A DNA stretch of 64,000 nt from Polynucleobacter brandtiae (GTDB lineage Bacteria; Pseudomonadota; Gammaproteobacteria; Burkholderiales; Burkholderiaceae). Below are positions 41,330 through 50,369 of the stretch, piece after piece; within the stretch, counting starts at the first letter, position 1; each line of letters begins with the position of its first letter. The stretch is from NCBI RefSeq assembly GCF_002797575.1, contig NZ_PGTX01000001.1:124001-188000 (forward strand). The letters are read 5' to 3'. Position numbers and translations under genes: made by a program. The notes below the pieces were generated by a model. The model was not told the origin of the DNA, did no database searches, and saw nothing but the letters and a program-made list of their open reading frames with translations.

Positions 41330-42114
41330 TAATCATCTCTATTTATTTGAAAACATTGAAAAAAATTATTTGAGGTTTGCTTAGCTAAGACTTCTAGCGG
41401 CAACCCTTTTAAGTCAGCAACAAACTCGCCAACCTTACTAACCCATGCAGGCTCATTGGTTTTTCCTCTGTAAGGAATGGGTGCCAAATAAGGAGAATCC
41501 GTTTCGATCAGCATTCTATCTAGAGGGACTTGTTTGCAGGTCTCCTGCAGGTCTTTAGCGCTTTTAAAGGTCACAATGCCAGAAAACGAGATGTAAAAGC
41601 CCATTTCAATCGCTTTTTTAGCTACTTCAGTGCTTTCGGTAAAGCAATGCATGACGCCACCAATTTGATCGGCACCCTCCTCCTTCAAAATTCTAAGAGT
41701 GTCCTCAGAAGAAGATCTCGTATGAATAATCAAAGGCTTTTTAGAGGCAATAGCAGCTCTAATATGCGTTCTAAAGCGTTCGCGTTGCCATTCCATAGAT
41801 TCATAAGTACGATCGCCCATACGGAAGTAATCTAAGCCCGTCTCTCCGATGGCAATAATCTTGGGATGCTGTGCTTCAGATACCAAGAAATCAAAGCTAG
41901 GTTCAAGCGTATCTTCATAATCTGGGTGAACCCCAACAGAGGCATATAGGTGAAGATGATCTTCGGCTAGCTTGCGAACCTTTGGATAGTCAGGAATATC
42001 AACAGATACACATAGGGCATGGGTAACCTTGCAAGCAGCCATATTGGCTAGAACCTCTGGGAGGCGAGCTTGAAATTCTGGGAAATCGAGGTGGCAATGT
42101 GAGTCTATAAACAT
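41329..42114 (-). CDS. TatD-family DNase (YcfH type)
   Basis: A 261-residue metal-dependent hydrolase. FIDSHCHLDFPEF at the N-terminus gives the HxH metal ligands; IGETGLDYF supplies Glu, HTRSS and HCFTES supply His residues, and ETDSPYLAP supplies the late Asp. TatD proteins are 3'-exonucleases/DNases. The gene follows holB by ten bases, as ycfH follows holB in E. coli. Confidence 0.9.
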   Translation of the reverse strand: MFIDSHCHLDFPEFQARLPEVLANMAACKVTHALCVSVDIPDYPKVRKLAEDHLHLYASVGVHPDYEDTLEPSFDFLVSEAQHPKIIAIGETGLDYFRMGDRTYESMEWQRERFRTHIRAAIASKKPLIIHTRSSSEDTLRILKEEGADQIGGVMHCFTESTEVAKKAIEMGFYISFSGIVTFKSAKDLQETCKQVPLDRMLIETDSPYLAPIPYRGKTNEPAWVSKVGEFVADLKGLPLEVLAKQTSNNFFQCFQINRDD

Positions 42115-42124
42115 AGCTCACATT

Positions 42125-43273
42125 TTAATCTTCAAAAATCTGTTGGTATTGAGAAAGCAATGCCTCTAGCTGAATTCGGGTTGCCAAGGGATGATTTTCA
42201 TGACGACGAGCTGCAACCAACGACTTCCAAAAGCGGAGTAGCTTGGGTAACCTTGCCTGCTGGGCAAGCTTGTGAATATTAGCCTCATGTTTTGGGTAGT
42301 AGCGCGGATGACCATTTTGAGCGCAGCTCTGCACATCTGCAATCCATCGTTGCATCGTAGCTAGTAAGACAGCGTAGCGGGCTTTCTGAATCTTTTCGGC
42401 CGTATCGAGCCAATGAATTCGAGCTCCCTGAGACAGGGCCTGTAATAAATTGCGAGAAGCCTGAATCGAAATAGTCAATTCGTCTTTTTCATCTTGGTGG
42501 TGTCGAGCTAATAAGGAGGCTAAAACAGCATGGGGTGCCCCACCCTGTTCATCGTAAATTGACTGAACTTCATCGCTACCCATTTTTAGTCCTGGCACAT
42601 GGCTCAGTTGCTGCTGCAGCCATGAAAGCCCTGTTGAGCGATCTGGTCTAGGGGCAGTAATTAAGCGGCAGCGAGAGCGGATAGTGGGTAGCACTCTATC
42701 CACTCGATCTGCAAGAAGAATGAAAATAGTATTGGAGGGTGGCTCTTCAAGGGACTTAAGTAAAGTATTGGCTGAATCCGCTCGGAGCATTTCCAGGGGG
42801 TAAATTAAGATGACGCGATTACCACCACGATGCGTCCCAATGGACAGCCCCTCAATGGCGGAACGCGTTTCCTCAATAGAAATATTTTTCTTTTCTTTCT
42901 TCTCTATAGTCTCTCCGTCACCATCAGATAGCCCGGCTTTTGATTTTTTAGGGGAATCCATCTCCGCATCAAAGTGTCCGCGTGGCAATAGTTTGCGGTG
43001 GGTTTCAGGGACCAGGGGGATGAAGTCAGGATGATTCCCAGAATCAAACCAATGACATGCCTCGCAGGTATTGCAGGGTTTTGAGATCCCCAATGCACCT
43101 TCACACAAAAGCGCTTTAGCCAACTTCACGGAGAACTCAAATTTTCCAATACCGGCTTGGCCATGAATGAGTAAAGCGCTGGGGAGCGCTTCTAGATTTA
43201 AGCTATCCCAAATTGGCTGTAGCCAAGGTGCAATTTTACTAGACCCTAAGTCGGAATAAATAGGCTCCGCCAT
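42125..43273 (-). CDS. holB: DNA polymerase III subunit delta' (HolB)
   Basis: A 382-residue clamp-loader subunit. The AAA+ domain contains Walker-like HGQAGIGKFEF, the zinc module ACHWF with CNTCEAC upstream, and LLKSLEEPPSNTIFIL with sensor SRCRL. The C-terminal helical domain follows. A charged insert (about residues 103-130, with KKSKAG, DGDGE and KKEKK) lies between the zinc module and the ISIEETRSAIEGL helix, and makes the protein longer than E. coli HolB (334). It sits directly between tmk and tatD in the usual order. Confidence 0.9.
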   Translation of the reverse strand: MAEPIYSDLGSSKIAPWLQPIWDSLNLEALPSALLIHGQAGIGKFEFSVKLAKALLCEGALGISKPCNTCEACHWFDSGNHPDFIPLVPETHRKLLPRGHFDAEMDSPKKSKAGLSDGDGETIEKKEKKNISIEETRSAIEGLSIGTHRGGNRVILIYPLEMLRADSANTLLKSLEEPPSNTIFILLADRVDRVLPTIRSRCRLITAPRPDRSTGLSWLQQQLSHVPGLKMGSDEVQSIYDEQGGAPHAVLASLLARHHQDEKDELTISIQASRNLLQALSQGARIHWLDTAEKIQKARYAVLLATMQRWIADVQSCAQNGHPRYYPKHEANIHKLAQQARLPKLLRFWKSLVAARRHENHPLATRIQLEALLSQYQQIFED

Positions 43274-43915
43274 TTAGAGCGCTATTTCCAGCTGCTGTAA
43301 ACCACTCCAAATAACTTCTGGTGTTTGGGTTGCATCAATTAAATGAAAGCGCAATGGATCTGCTTTTGCTCTACGAAGGTACTCTTGGCGGACCTTTTCG
43401 AAAAATACTAAGTCCATCTTTTCAAATTTATCGGGCAACCTTACTTTCGATCTTCTTGCCTGTGCTATTGACCCAGGCAAATCAAACAGAAAAGTTAGAT
43501 TAGGCTGCAGTAATCCTCCATCGGCACGAGTCTGCACCCATTGTTCCAGTGCATTTAACTTATCAATACTTAGGCCACGACCACCGCCCTGATAGGCGAA
43601 GCTCGCATCTGTAAAGCGATCTGAAATCACAATCTTTCCGGCTAGCAATGCTGGCTCTATGACCTGAGCTATATGTTCACGCCTTGCCGCGAACATGAGT
43701 AAAGCCTCCGTCTCTAGGTGCATTGGCGCATCTAACAGCAGTGAGCGCAACTGCTCACCCAATACTGTTCCGCCCGGCTCCCGAGTCAAAACAACCTCAT
43801 ACTGCGGATAACGGCTTTTAATTAATTTACTAAAGGATTCAATATGGGTGCTTTTACCGGCGCCATCGATGCCCTCAAAACTAATAAAGAAACCAGGAAG
43901 TGGATTGCTCATCAT
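43274..43915 (-). CDS. tmk: Thymidylate kinase
   Basis: A 213-residue kinase converting dTMP to dTDP. The P-loop is [12 protein letters not shown] (residues 13-24), the dTMP-binding segment is [15 protein letters not shown], and [17 protein letters not shown] carries the DR motif and lid region. The start could be the first or second Met of the initial MM. It is directly flanked by mltG and holB without gaps, so the genes are co-transcribed. Confidence 0.95.
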   Translation of the reverse strand: MMSNPLPGFFISFEGIDGAGKSTHIESFSKLIKSRYPQYEVVLTREPGGTVLGEQLRSLLLDAPMHLETEALLMFAARREHIAQVIEPALLAGKIVISDRFTDASFAYQGGGRGLSIDKLNALEQWVQTRADGGLLQPNLTFLFDLPGSIAQARRSKVRLPDKFEKMDLVFFEKVRQEYLRRAKADPLRFHLIDATQTPEVIWSGLQQLEIAL

Positions 43916-45034
43916 CTAGTGTTGTGAAGTAGTTTGAGAGGAAGTTTTGCGCTTGCGCTGGAATTGATCAACCGCATTTTCATGATCTCGAAGATTCTTT
44001 GAGAATTGGCTTGAACCATCACCCCGGGCTACAAAGTAAATGGCGTCATTTTTAGCCGGATTGACTGCTGCCAGCAGGGATTCTTTGCTGGGCATTGCAA
44101 TAGGGGTGGGCGGCAATCCTTTGTTCATGTAAGTATTGTAGGGATTGTATTTACGAAGGTCTGATTTTCGAAGATTTCCATCAAAGTGGGGTCCTACACC
44201 ATAAATAACGGTTGGATCGGTTTGTAACGGCATCTTGAGATTAAGTCGATTGCTAAACACTGCAGAAATCAAAGTTCTATCACTTGAGCGCCCTGTTTCT
44301 TTCTCAATAATAGATGCCAGGGTAAGTAGTTGATAGGGGCTTTGTAAGGGCGTTTTTGCCTCTCTTTGCTCCCAAGCATTGCTAAGCTGTTTTTGCATCG
44401 CCTGGGCAGCGCGACGATAGATCGACAGGTCTGTATCTTCAGGGTCAAATACATACGTATCCGGAAAGAAAAGGCCCTCAACACTGTCATAGTTCAAGTT
44501 TAGGGCCTGAAGTAGCTCCTGAGCGCTCATCAATTCTGTCTGATGGGTTAGCCATGGGTTGGTATCCAGTAGCGCGCGAACTTGCCAAATAGTCATCCCT
44601 GGAATGATAGCTACACTAGCCCGAATACGATCACCCCGCGCAATTTGTAAAAGAATTTTTCCTAAGCTTGCTTTTTGGGGCAGCAAATAAGTTCCCGGCT
44701 TTAGTTGAGAGCCTACCAAGATGGCTCTTGCGGAGAGCATGATGGCAAATGGATATGCCTGTACACCCTGTTGCGCCAATTGCTGCGCTATCGAGAAGAG
44801 CCCAGATTGAGGTGATATCCTGATTTGAAAGGTAGTGCCGACTGTTACTTTATCGGCAGCCTTGGCTAAACTATTCGCAGTACTTAAATTAGGTACGCTT
44901 GGCACCACAGGCCAAATAAAGATGGCGCAATAGAAGAGGGCAAGCGTCAGCGCGAATCCCATGCCATAAAATTTCCAGGGCATCTTTTGGGGATAACGAC
45001 TAAATAACGCTCTTTTTTGAAATTTTCCACTCAT
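43916..45034 (-). CDS. mltG: Endolytic murein transglycosylase MltG
   Basis: A protein of about 372 residues with a membrane anchor near the N-terminus (FALTLALFYCAIFIWPVV) and a YceG domain. The catalytic Glu is in LASIIEKETGRSSDR, followed by FSNRLNLKMPLQTDPTVIYG and NPYNTYMNKGLPPTPIA. MltG cleaves nascent glycan strands and sets their length. In-frame Met codons at 45055 and 45034 are both possible. The latter is chosen because TATCAT on the minus strand ends six bases before it; with 45055 the start codon would overlap the ygfZ ATG. It heads the mltG-tmk-holB-tatD-ank operon. Confidence 0.88.
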   Translation of the reverse strand: MSGKFQKRALFSRYPQKMPWKFYGMGFALTLALFYCAIFIWPVVPSVPNLSTANSLAKAADKVTVGTTFQIRISPQSGLFSIAQQLAQQGVQAYPFAIMLSARAILVGSQLKPGTYLLPQKASLGKILLQIARGDRIRASVAIIPGMTIWQVRALLDTNPWLTHQTELMSAQELLQALNLNYDSVEGLFFPDTYVFDPEDTDLSIYRRAAQAMQKQLSNAWEQREAKTPLQSPYQLLTLASIIEKETGRSSDRTLISAVFSNRLNLKMPLQTDPTVIYGVGPHFDGNLRKSDLRKYNPYNTYMNKGLPPTPIAMPSKESLLAAVNPAKNDAIYFVARGDGSSQFSKNLRDHENAVDQFQRKRKTSSQTTSQH

Positions 45035-45045
45035 CAAGCTATGAT
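45017..45045 (+). promoter_or_regulatory. Promoter for a near-leaderless ygfZ transcript
   Basis: TTGAAA (45017-45022), a 17-base spacer and TATGAT (45040-45045) make a good sigma-70 promoter. The predicted start is about two bases before the ygfZ ATG at 45054. On the minus strand the same bases contain TATCAT (45046-45041), which can serve mltG. Confidence 0.6.
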
Positions 45046-45053
45046 AAAAGCTC

Positions 45054-46058
45054 ATGACTACTTCCTCCAAAATTACCTCTCTATCACCTCCCCATTTAAC
45101 AGCTGGATCAACCTTGCTTTCTGATTGGGGCTTGATTATGGTTGAGGGGCCCGATGCGGCTACCCTACTTCAAAGTCAGCTAAGCAACTCAGTGCTAAGT
45201 CTTCAGCGATGTTATCCGGGATCTATTGCCAGTGGATTGGAAGCTGTAAGGCTTGTTGGTTACTGCAGTCCTAAGGGGCGCCTATTGGCCAGCGCCTGGG
45301 TCTACTTGTGCCCCAAAAACGAATCTGATGAAGATCGATTCGTAATGTTCATATCAAAAGACCTTGCCGTCAGCATTGCTAAGAGACTCTCGATGTACGT
45401 TTTGCGCTCCAAAGTAAGGGTGAGCAATGCATCGGATGAGTGGGATATAGATGGCGCGTATGCGTTAACTCAAGATCATCCCGTCCATTCCATTGCAACT
45501 GACGCATTTGCATTAAGACTTCCTGATGTTGTGGATGGGCAACAGACCTTTTCGAGAGTGTTAACAGCAAAACCCAAATTAAGTAATGCCTTTGCTCAGG
45601 AAAGCCGTTTCGAGCTAGAGCAGTGGAATAATTTAGAGGTACTGAGCGCTATTCCTCGAATTGTTTTAGCGACGCAAGAGCAATTTGTACCTCAAATGAT
45701 TAATTTTGAGTCTGTACTGGGAGTTGACTTTAAAAAAGGTTGCTATCCAGGACAAGAAATAGTCGCCCGTAGCCAATATCGCGGTGCCGTTAAGCGCCGC
45801 CTGCAGCTAGCCCACTTTGATACAGATTTGGCAAGTACCTATTTAAGCAAGCCCGGGGATGAACTCTTCCACTCTAGAGATGTTACGCAGCCCTGTGGCA
45901 TGGTCGTATTAAGCTCTCCTAGCCCAAGTCAGCCCGGCCGGGTAAACCTTCAGGTAGAGTGCAAACTTGACGCTTTAGAAGCTGGAGAAATTTGCTTGGG
46001 GCTCGATGGGCCCTTGTTAGCAATAGATCCTATTCCCTACCCCTTACTAGAAATTTAG
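45054..46058 (+). CDS. ygfZ: Folate-binding protein YgfZ
   Basis: A 334-residue folate-dependent protein of the GcvT-like family that supports repair or assembly of certain Fe-S enzymes. The signature KKGCYPGQEIVARSQYRG (about residues 229-246) contains the conserved Cys used by the family. The N-terminal part resembles the aminomethyltransferase fold. The promoter overlaps the mltG start region, leaving at most a few bases of leader. Confidence 0.9.
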   Translation: MTTSSKITSLSPPHLTAGSTLLSDWGLIMVEGPDAATLLQSQLSNSVLSLQRCYPGSIASGLEAVRLVGYCSPKGRLLASAWVYLCPKNESDEDRFVMFISKDLAVSIAKRLSMYVLRSKVRVSNASDEWDIDGAYALTQDHPVHSIATDAFALRLPDVVDGQQTFSRVLTAKPKLSNAFAQESRFELEQWNNLEVLSAIPRIVLATQEQFVPQMINFESVLGVDFKKGCYPGQEIVARSQYRGAVKRRLQLAHFDTDLASTYLSKPGDELFHSRDVTQPCGMVVLSSPSPSQPGRVNLQVECKLDALEAGEICLGLDGPLLAIDPIPYPLLEI

Positions 46059-46074
46059 CCCTAGTCTCTGCCCC

Positions 46075-46090
46075 TCGTTCTCGTTCTCGT
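46075..46090 (+). repeat. Short tandem repeat (TCGTTC)
   Basis: Two full and one partial copies of TCGTTC lie in the 63-base gap between ygfZ and the NRDE gene. It is too short to assign a role, and may be replication slippage. Confidence 0.5.
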
Positions 46091-46121
46091 ACTTCATCAC
46101 ACTCCTTTTTTAATTATCTTT

Positions 46122-46979
46122 ATGTGCCTCATACTTTTTGCCTGGAAATCGCACCCAGACTATCCGCTAGTAGTAGCGGCAAATCGAGATGAATTTTATG
46201 CTCGTGATACGGAGCCTATGGCTTGGTGGCCTGAGCACCCACAAATGCTGGCGGGACGAGATAAGGCTGATGTGATTGGTAGCCCTGGCACTTGGTTGGG
46301 TTTTACTAAAACCGGTCGATTTGCTGCCCTAACCAATGTAAGGGCTCCTAGTGAAAAAAGCCCGGATGCTAGAACTCGTGGAGAGCTCCCTGTGCAGTAT
46401 CTTGCTGGAAACAATAAACCACAAGACTACGTTCAAGAAAATGCCAAACGATTTCATCTCTACAATGGCTTTAACTTATTGATGGCAGATTTGAGCGATC
46501 CAACAAATGCAGAAATGCATTGGGTTAGTAATCGACTGATGATGGGGGCAAGTATTCGCCCTAGAAAAGTATTTCCTGATCAGGCTTTAGAGGCCGGAAT
46601 ATATGGCTTATCCAATGCAATGCTCGACACGCCCTGGCCAAAAGTAAACCACCGCGTCGCAGCTTTTGCGCAAGCCGTAGCTATGGATGATGGCAAACTT
46701 AAAAATGCAGAACGCTACTTACAGTTACTCGCGGATACTCGCGAGGCAAATACGCAAGAGTTACCTAATACGGGTGTAAGTACAGATTGGGAGAAGGCGC
46801 TATCAGCCGCCTTTATTCAGACGCCATCATATGGAACGTGCGCAAGCACTGTTTTGCGAGTTCGCAAGGATGGTCATTTTGAAATAATAGAGCGGCGTTT
46901 TGATGCAAGCGGCACCGTCGGTCATGAGATGATTTCGGGAACGTTGGCGAAAGCCGAGGACTCAAACTTGTCTGCCTGA
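46122..46979 (+). CDS. NRDE-family (TANGO2-like) protein
   Basis: A 285-residue protein starting with the nucleophile Cys2 in MCLILFAW, followed by the diagnostic ANRDEF (about residues 20-25) and LAGRDK. The N-terminal Cys places it among Ntn-like TANGO2/NRDE proteins, whose bacterial function is poorly known; heme handling has been suggested for eukaryotic members. The middle section GTWLGFTKTGRFAALTNVR and the late YGTCASTVLRV also match. It follows ygfZ by 63 bases. Confidence 0.85.
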   Translation: MCLILFAWKSHPDYPLVVAANRDEFYARDTEPMAWWPEHPQMLAGRDKADVIGSPGTWLGFTKTGRFAALTNVRAPSEKSPDARTRGELPVQYLAGNNKPQDYVQENAKRFHLYNGFNLLMADLSDPTNAEMHWVSNRLMMGASIRPRKVFPDQALEAGIYGLSNAMLDTPWPKVNHRVAAFAQAVAMDDGKLKNAERYLQLLADTREANTQELPNTGVSTDWEKALSAAFIQTPSYGTCASTVLRVRKDGHFEIIERRFDASGTVGHEMISGTLAKAEDSNLSA

Positions 46980-47014
46980 TTGAGCTGTAAGGCCCATCTA
47001 TCTTGTAATAGAGC

Positions 47015-47497
47015 CTACTGTTGACGTAGGTCGTCGTTTATAACTCTCTCTCCATCTGCATTTTTGCTCGCTAGGCGCTTCAAAAACTTAAAGGTGCCCG
47101 TAGACATACAACAAATTTCACCTTGATCGTTATAAAGCTTTGCCTCACAAAATGCCATCGTAGCAGTGGTACGTACAGTATCTGCTCTTACCCGTAAGAT
47201 ACCGGTTGCCGCCTGCATAAAGTTGTTTTTCATTTCGATAGTGACCACGCTGCGATCGCCAGGATCAGCAGATCGGGCAGCCACTGCCATAGCAACATCC
47301 ATCAGGGTTAATAAAACCCCACCATGAGCCACATCCCACGTATTGGTATGCTCTGGCTTTAATGCTAACAAGATCTCACCCTTCCCCATTTCAGCACTGA
47401 GGCAGCGTACACCCAGTAATTTTAAAAAAGGAACGTTGAGCTCCTCACCTAGATGGGCAAGCTGAGTAGCTGCATTATTTTGTACTTTATTCGTCAT
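47015..47497 (-). CDS. PaaI-family hotdog thioesterase
   Basis: A 160-residue hotdog-fold protein. NTWDVAHGGVLLTLMDVAMAVAA (about 52-74) is the conserved helix with the HGG motif used for catalysis in PaaI thioesterases. VTIEMKNNFMQ and ILRVRADTVR form the central strands. The acyl-CoA substrate is not predictable. It is divergent from selO, whose start lies 54 bases away. Confidence 0.85.
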   Translation of the reverse strand: MTNKVQNNAATQLAHLGEELNVPFLKLLGVRCLSAEMGKGEILLALKPEHTNTWDVAHGGVLLTLMDVAMAVAARSADPGDRSVVTIEMKNNFMQAATGILRVRADTVRTTATMAFCEAKLYNDQGEICCMSTGTFKFLKRLASKNADGERVINDDLRQQ

Positions 47498-47550
47498 ATA
47501 GCTATATTAAATGCTTCTGCGGCGATAGTAAATTCCTCTTAAAATAAAGA

Positions 47551-49017
47551 ATGCCCTTCATTTTGCACGGCGGCGATGTCTGTCAGCCCACTATCCCCAC
47601 CCCAATCCCCAATCCGCACTGGGTGGCCTTCTCTGAGAGGGCGGCTCAACTGTTAGGCCTGTCTATTAACAACAGTGGCTTGCCAAGCGATCCGCAGTGG
47701 CTTGATGTTCTGGCAGGTAATTCTTTAAAAGCCAATGATATTGAATTTATAGACCCTATTTCAACGGCTTATAGTGGCCATCAATTTGGTGTTTGGGCTG
47801 GGCAATTAGGCGATGGACGGGCAATCTTACTGGGTGATATGCAGGGGCTTGAACTACAGCTCAAGGGTGCCGGAAAAACACATTACTCACGCATGGGGGA
47901 CGGCCGTGCCGTTCTTCGATCTTCTATACGAGAGTTTCTCTGTAGTGAAGCAATGGATGCGCTAGGCATTCCTACGAGTCGTGCATTATCGATTGTGGGC
48001 TCAAAGCAAGCCGTTAGGAGAGAGACAGTTGAAACTGCGGCGGTATGCGCCAGAATTGCTCCCAGCTTTATTCGGGTTGGCCATTTTGAGCACTATGCCT
48101 CATTACAAGATACAGTCCGACTTAAAGAATTGGCCGATTTACTCATAGACCACTTTTACCCCGAATGCCTGGAGTCTAGTGACCCATATTTACAATTATT
48201 CATCTGCATAGCATCTAAAAATGCAACGCTAGTTGCTCAGTGGCAATCGGTTGGTTTTTGCCATGGCGTTTTAAATACAGACAATATTAGTGTGCTGGGC
48301 TTAACGATTGACTATGGCCCATTTGGCTTTTTAGATCAATTTGAAATTGACCATGTTTGCAACCATAGCGATCATAGTGGTCGGTATGCTTACCATCGAC
48401 AACCGCAAGTGATGCACTGGAATATGGCATGCCTGGCTAGCGCAATGCTTCCCCTAATAGAGTTAACTCATCCCGCAGAAGAGTCTCAAGAACTTTTACG
48501 GGCCGCTCTTGAAGACTTCCCCAAGATTTATGCCCAAAAATGGCAACATTTATTTAGGCGCAAACTTGGGCTAACCCAAGAGTTACCTGATGATATTGCC
48601 CTTATTGAACGTTTGCTACAAGCGATGAATCAATCTAAAGTTGATTTTACGAACTTCTTTCGTAGCCTTGCCCAGGTCAATCAACGTAGTGATCTCATCG
48701 ATATCAAGCAGCGAGATCACTTTATCGATAGGGAGCAAATCGACCAATGGTTTAGTGAATATCTCGCTAGACTTGAAATCGAAAACATTGCCGATCCGGT
48801 TCGAAGTCAAGCTATGAACGACATCAACCCAAAATTTATCCTTAGAAATCACTTAGCTCAAACTGCAATAGAAAAAGCCCAGCAAGACGACTTTACTGAG
48901 ATTGCAACCTTACTCAAGATATTGAGTTATCCGTATGATGAGCAATCCGAGCATGAGAGTTACGCAAACGCACCGCCCCTCGATTTACAGAAAATGGCTG
49001 TTAGCTGCTCTTCTTAA
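47551..49017 (+). CDS. selO: Protein adenylyltransferase SelO (YdiU)
   Basis: A 488-residue pseudokinase-fold enzyme that transfers AMP to protein hydroxyls. YSGHQFGVWAGQLGDGRAI (about 71-89), LKGAGKTHYSRMGDGRAVLRSS, and HGVLNTDNISVLGLTIDYGPFGF with the metal-binding Asn and Asp are diagnostic. SelO of other bacteria links redox stress to metabolism. Many SelO proteins end with a Cys-rich tail, and here CSS is the last tripeptide, which may form the reported C-terminal Cys feature. TAAAAT ends five bases before the ATG, again suggesting a leaderless mRNA. msrB follows 62 bases later. Confidence 0.93.
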   Translation: MPFILHGGDVCQPTIPTPIPNPHWVAFSERAAQLLGLSINNSGLPSDPQWLDVLAGNSLKANDIEFIDPISTAYSGHQFGVWAGQLGDGRAILLGDMQGLELQLKGAGKTHYSRMGDGRAVLRSSIREFLCSEAMDALGIPTSRALSIVGSKQAVRRETVETAAVCARIAPSFIRVGHFEHYASLQDTVRLKELADLLIDHFYPECLESSDPYLQLFICIASKNATLVAQWQSVGFCHGVLNTDNISVLGLTIDYGPFGFLDQFEIDHVCNHSDHSGRYAYHRQPQVMHWNMACLASAMLPLIELTHPAEESQELLRAALEDFPKIYAQKWQHLFRRKLGLTQELPDDIALIERLLQAMNQSKVDFTNFFRSLAQVNQRSDLIDIKQRDHFIDREQIDQWFSEYLARLEIENIADPVRSQAMNDINPKFILRNHLAQTAIEKAQQDDFTEIATLLKILSYPYDEQSEHESYANAPPLDLQKMAVSCSS

Positions 49018-49027
49018 TGTTCACTTC

Positions 49028-49077
49028 TTTTAGATCCAACTTCAATCCAAACTTAAATCTAACTTAAATCCAACACA
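49028..49077 (+). repeat. Imperfect 11-12 bp direct repeats before msrB
   Basis: Four related units follow each other: ATCCAACTTCA (49034), ATCCAAACTTAA (49045), ATCTAACTTAA (49057) and ATCCAACACA (49068). Their spacing is near one helical turn. They end three bases before the msrB ATG. The leading segment TTTTAGATCCAACTTCA resembles 50370-50386 upstream of the parvulin gene. Confidence 0.45.
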
Positions 49078-49079
49078 CG

Positions 49080-49493
49080 ATGCCTAAAAAAACAGATCAA
49101 GAATATAAACAACAATTAAGCGATATTGAATATCGAGTGACACGTGAAGCCGCAACTGAGCGTCCATTTAGCGGTAAGTATTGGGATCACTGGATTGATG
49201 GGCGCTATAGCTGCGTCTGTTGTAACGCCCCTCTTTTTCGCTCAACTAGTAAGTTTGATGCAGGTTGCGGGTGGCCAAGCTACAGCTCTCCAGAGGAAAG
49301 TGCCGCCATTACTGAAATTAAAGATGTGACTCACGGCATGATCCGTACTGAAGTGAGATGCTCGGAATGTGATGCCCATTTGGGCCATGTTTTTGAGGAT
49401 GGTCCCCACTCATCAGGGTTGCGCTATTGTATTAACTCCGCATCATTAGGTTTTGAGCCCTCAGACAATGCCGCCGACTCCAATTCGAAATAG
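49080..49493 (+). CDS. msrB: Peptide-methionine (R)-S-oxide reductase MsrB
   Basis: A 137-residue enzyme reducing R-methionine sulfoxide in proteins. The structural zinc ligands are Cys45/Cys48 in CVCC and Cys94/Cys97 in CSEC. The nucleophile Cys117 lies in [10 protein letters not shown], and Cys63 in AGCGWPSY may be the recycling Cys. It lies after selO, which itself belongs to redox-stress biology, and before yciB. Confidence 0.94.
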   Translation: MPKKTDQEYKQQLSDIEYRVTREAATERPFSGKYWDHWIDGRYSCVCCNAPLFRSTSKFDAGCGWPSYSSPEESAAITEIKDVTHGMIRTEVRCSECDAHLGHVFEDGPHSSGLRYCINSASLGFEPSDNAADSNSK

Positions 49494-49519
49494 CTTAAAA
49501 ATATCAGGATAATGAAAGA

Positions 49520-50068
49520 ATGAAATTCTTATTTGATTTATTCCCCATTATTTTATTCTTTATTGCCTTTAAATTTGGTGATATCTATACCGCCACAATC
49601 GTTGCAATGGTAGCTACGATTGGCCAAATTCTATGGGTCTACTATCGACATCGCAAGATTGAGGCTATGCAATGGGTTAGCTTGGTGATGATCCTAGTTT
49701 TTGGTAGCCTAACCATTTTTTTGCATGACAAAACTTTTATACAGCTCAAGCCAACGGCCCTCTATTGGTTATTTTCAGCCACCCTATTTATTAGCGCTCA
49801 GTTTTTCCAGAAAAACTGGATACAGGTTTTAATGGGCAAGCAAGTCACTCTAAAAGCATCCTCATCTAAATCGATATGGCAAAAAGTGAATCTAGCTTGG
49901 TCTGCATTCTTTTTCCTTATGGGTGCTCTCAATTTATACATTGCTTTTGAGTACACAGAAGAAACTTGGGTTAATTTCAAGCTTTTTGGTAGCACTGGAT
50001 TGCTCGTTATATTTGTCATTATTCAAGGAATTTGGCTAAGTCGACACATGGAGCAACCGGCAGAATGA
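49520..50068 (+). CDS. yciB: Inner-membrane protein YciB (septation protein A, IspZ)
   Basis: A 182-residue protein with about five membrane helices. MKFLFDLFPIILFFIAFKFG is the conserved start, FSATLFISAQFFQKNWIQVLMGKQ the central hydrophilic turn, and NLAWSAFFFLMGALNLYIAF the late helix. YciB influences cell-envelope integrity and division. Its stop overlaps the bolA start (ATGA), so the two are coupled. It follows msrB by 26 bases. Confidence 0.9.
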   Translation: MKFLFDLFPIILFFIAFKFGDIYTATIVAMVATIGQILWVYYRHRKIEAMQWVSLVMILVFGSLTIFLHDKTFIQLKPTALYWLFSATLFISAQFFQKNWIQVLMGKQVTLKASSSKSIWQKVNLAWSAFFFLMGALNLYIAFEYTEETWVNFKLFGSTGLLVIFVIIQGIWLSRHMEQPAE

Positions 50069-50343
50069 GCATCAATCAAGAACGTATCAAGCTTTTTGAA
50101 ATAGATTTAAGAAGCGCCTTCCAGCTTTCGCAATTAGCGATTGAGGATGAAAGCCACCTGCACGCAGGACATGCAGGTGCAGCTAGTGGTGGCGGTCACT
50201 TCAAAGTGCGGATTGTTGCGCCAGAATTTGATGGCCTCAGTCAAGTCAAACGCCATCGCGCAGTCTATGCCGCTTTAAATAGGCACTTTCCCCATGAAAT
50301 TCATGCGCTTTCCATAAACGCTTTAACCCCAAGCGAAGCCTAG
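50065..50343 (+). CDS. BolA-family protein
   Basis: A 92-residue BolA/YrbA-like protein. The core has DESHLHAGHAGA (about 25-36), with histidines usable for Fe-S cluster binding with monothiol glutaredoxin, then GGGHFKVRIVAPEFDG, then VKRHRAVYAALN and FPHEIHALSINALTP. The frame is open 11 codons earlier, but the Met at 50065 overlaps the yciB stop in ATGA and gives the normal family start. A link to Fe-S handling is inference from the family. Confidence 0.88.
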   Translation: MSINQERIKLFEIDLRSAFQLSQLAIEDESHLHAGHAGAASGGGHFKVRIVAPEFDGLSQVKRHRAVYAALNRHFPHEIHALSINALTPSEA

Positions 50344-50369
50344 TAGAGTATTGATTGCTACTAAACTAC

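Noticed and set aside
46075..46090. TCGTTC tandem repeat as a phase-variation tract
   Set aside because: Fewer than three copies, outside any coding region and not inside a promoter spacer that I can identify.
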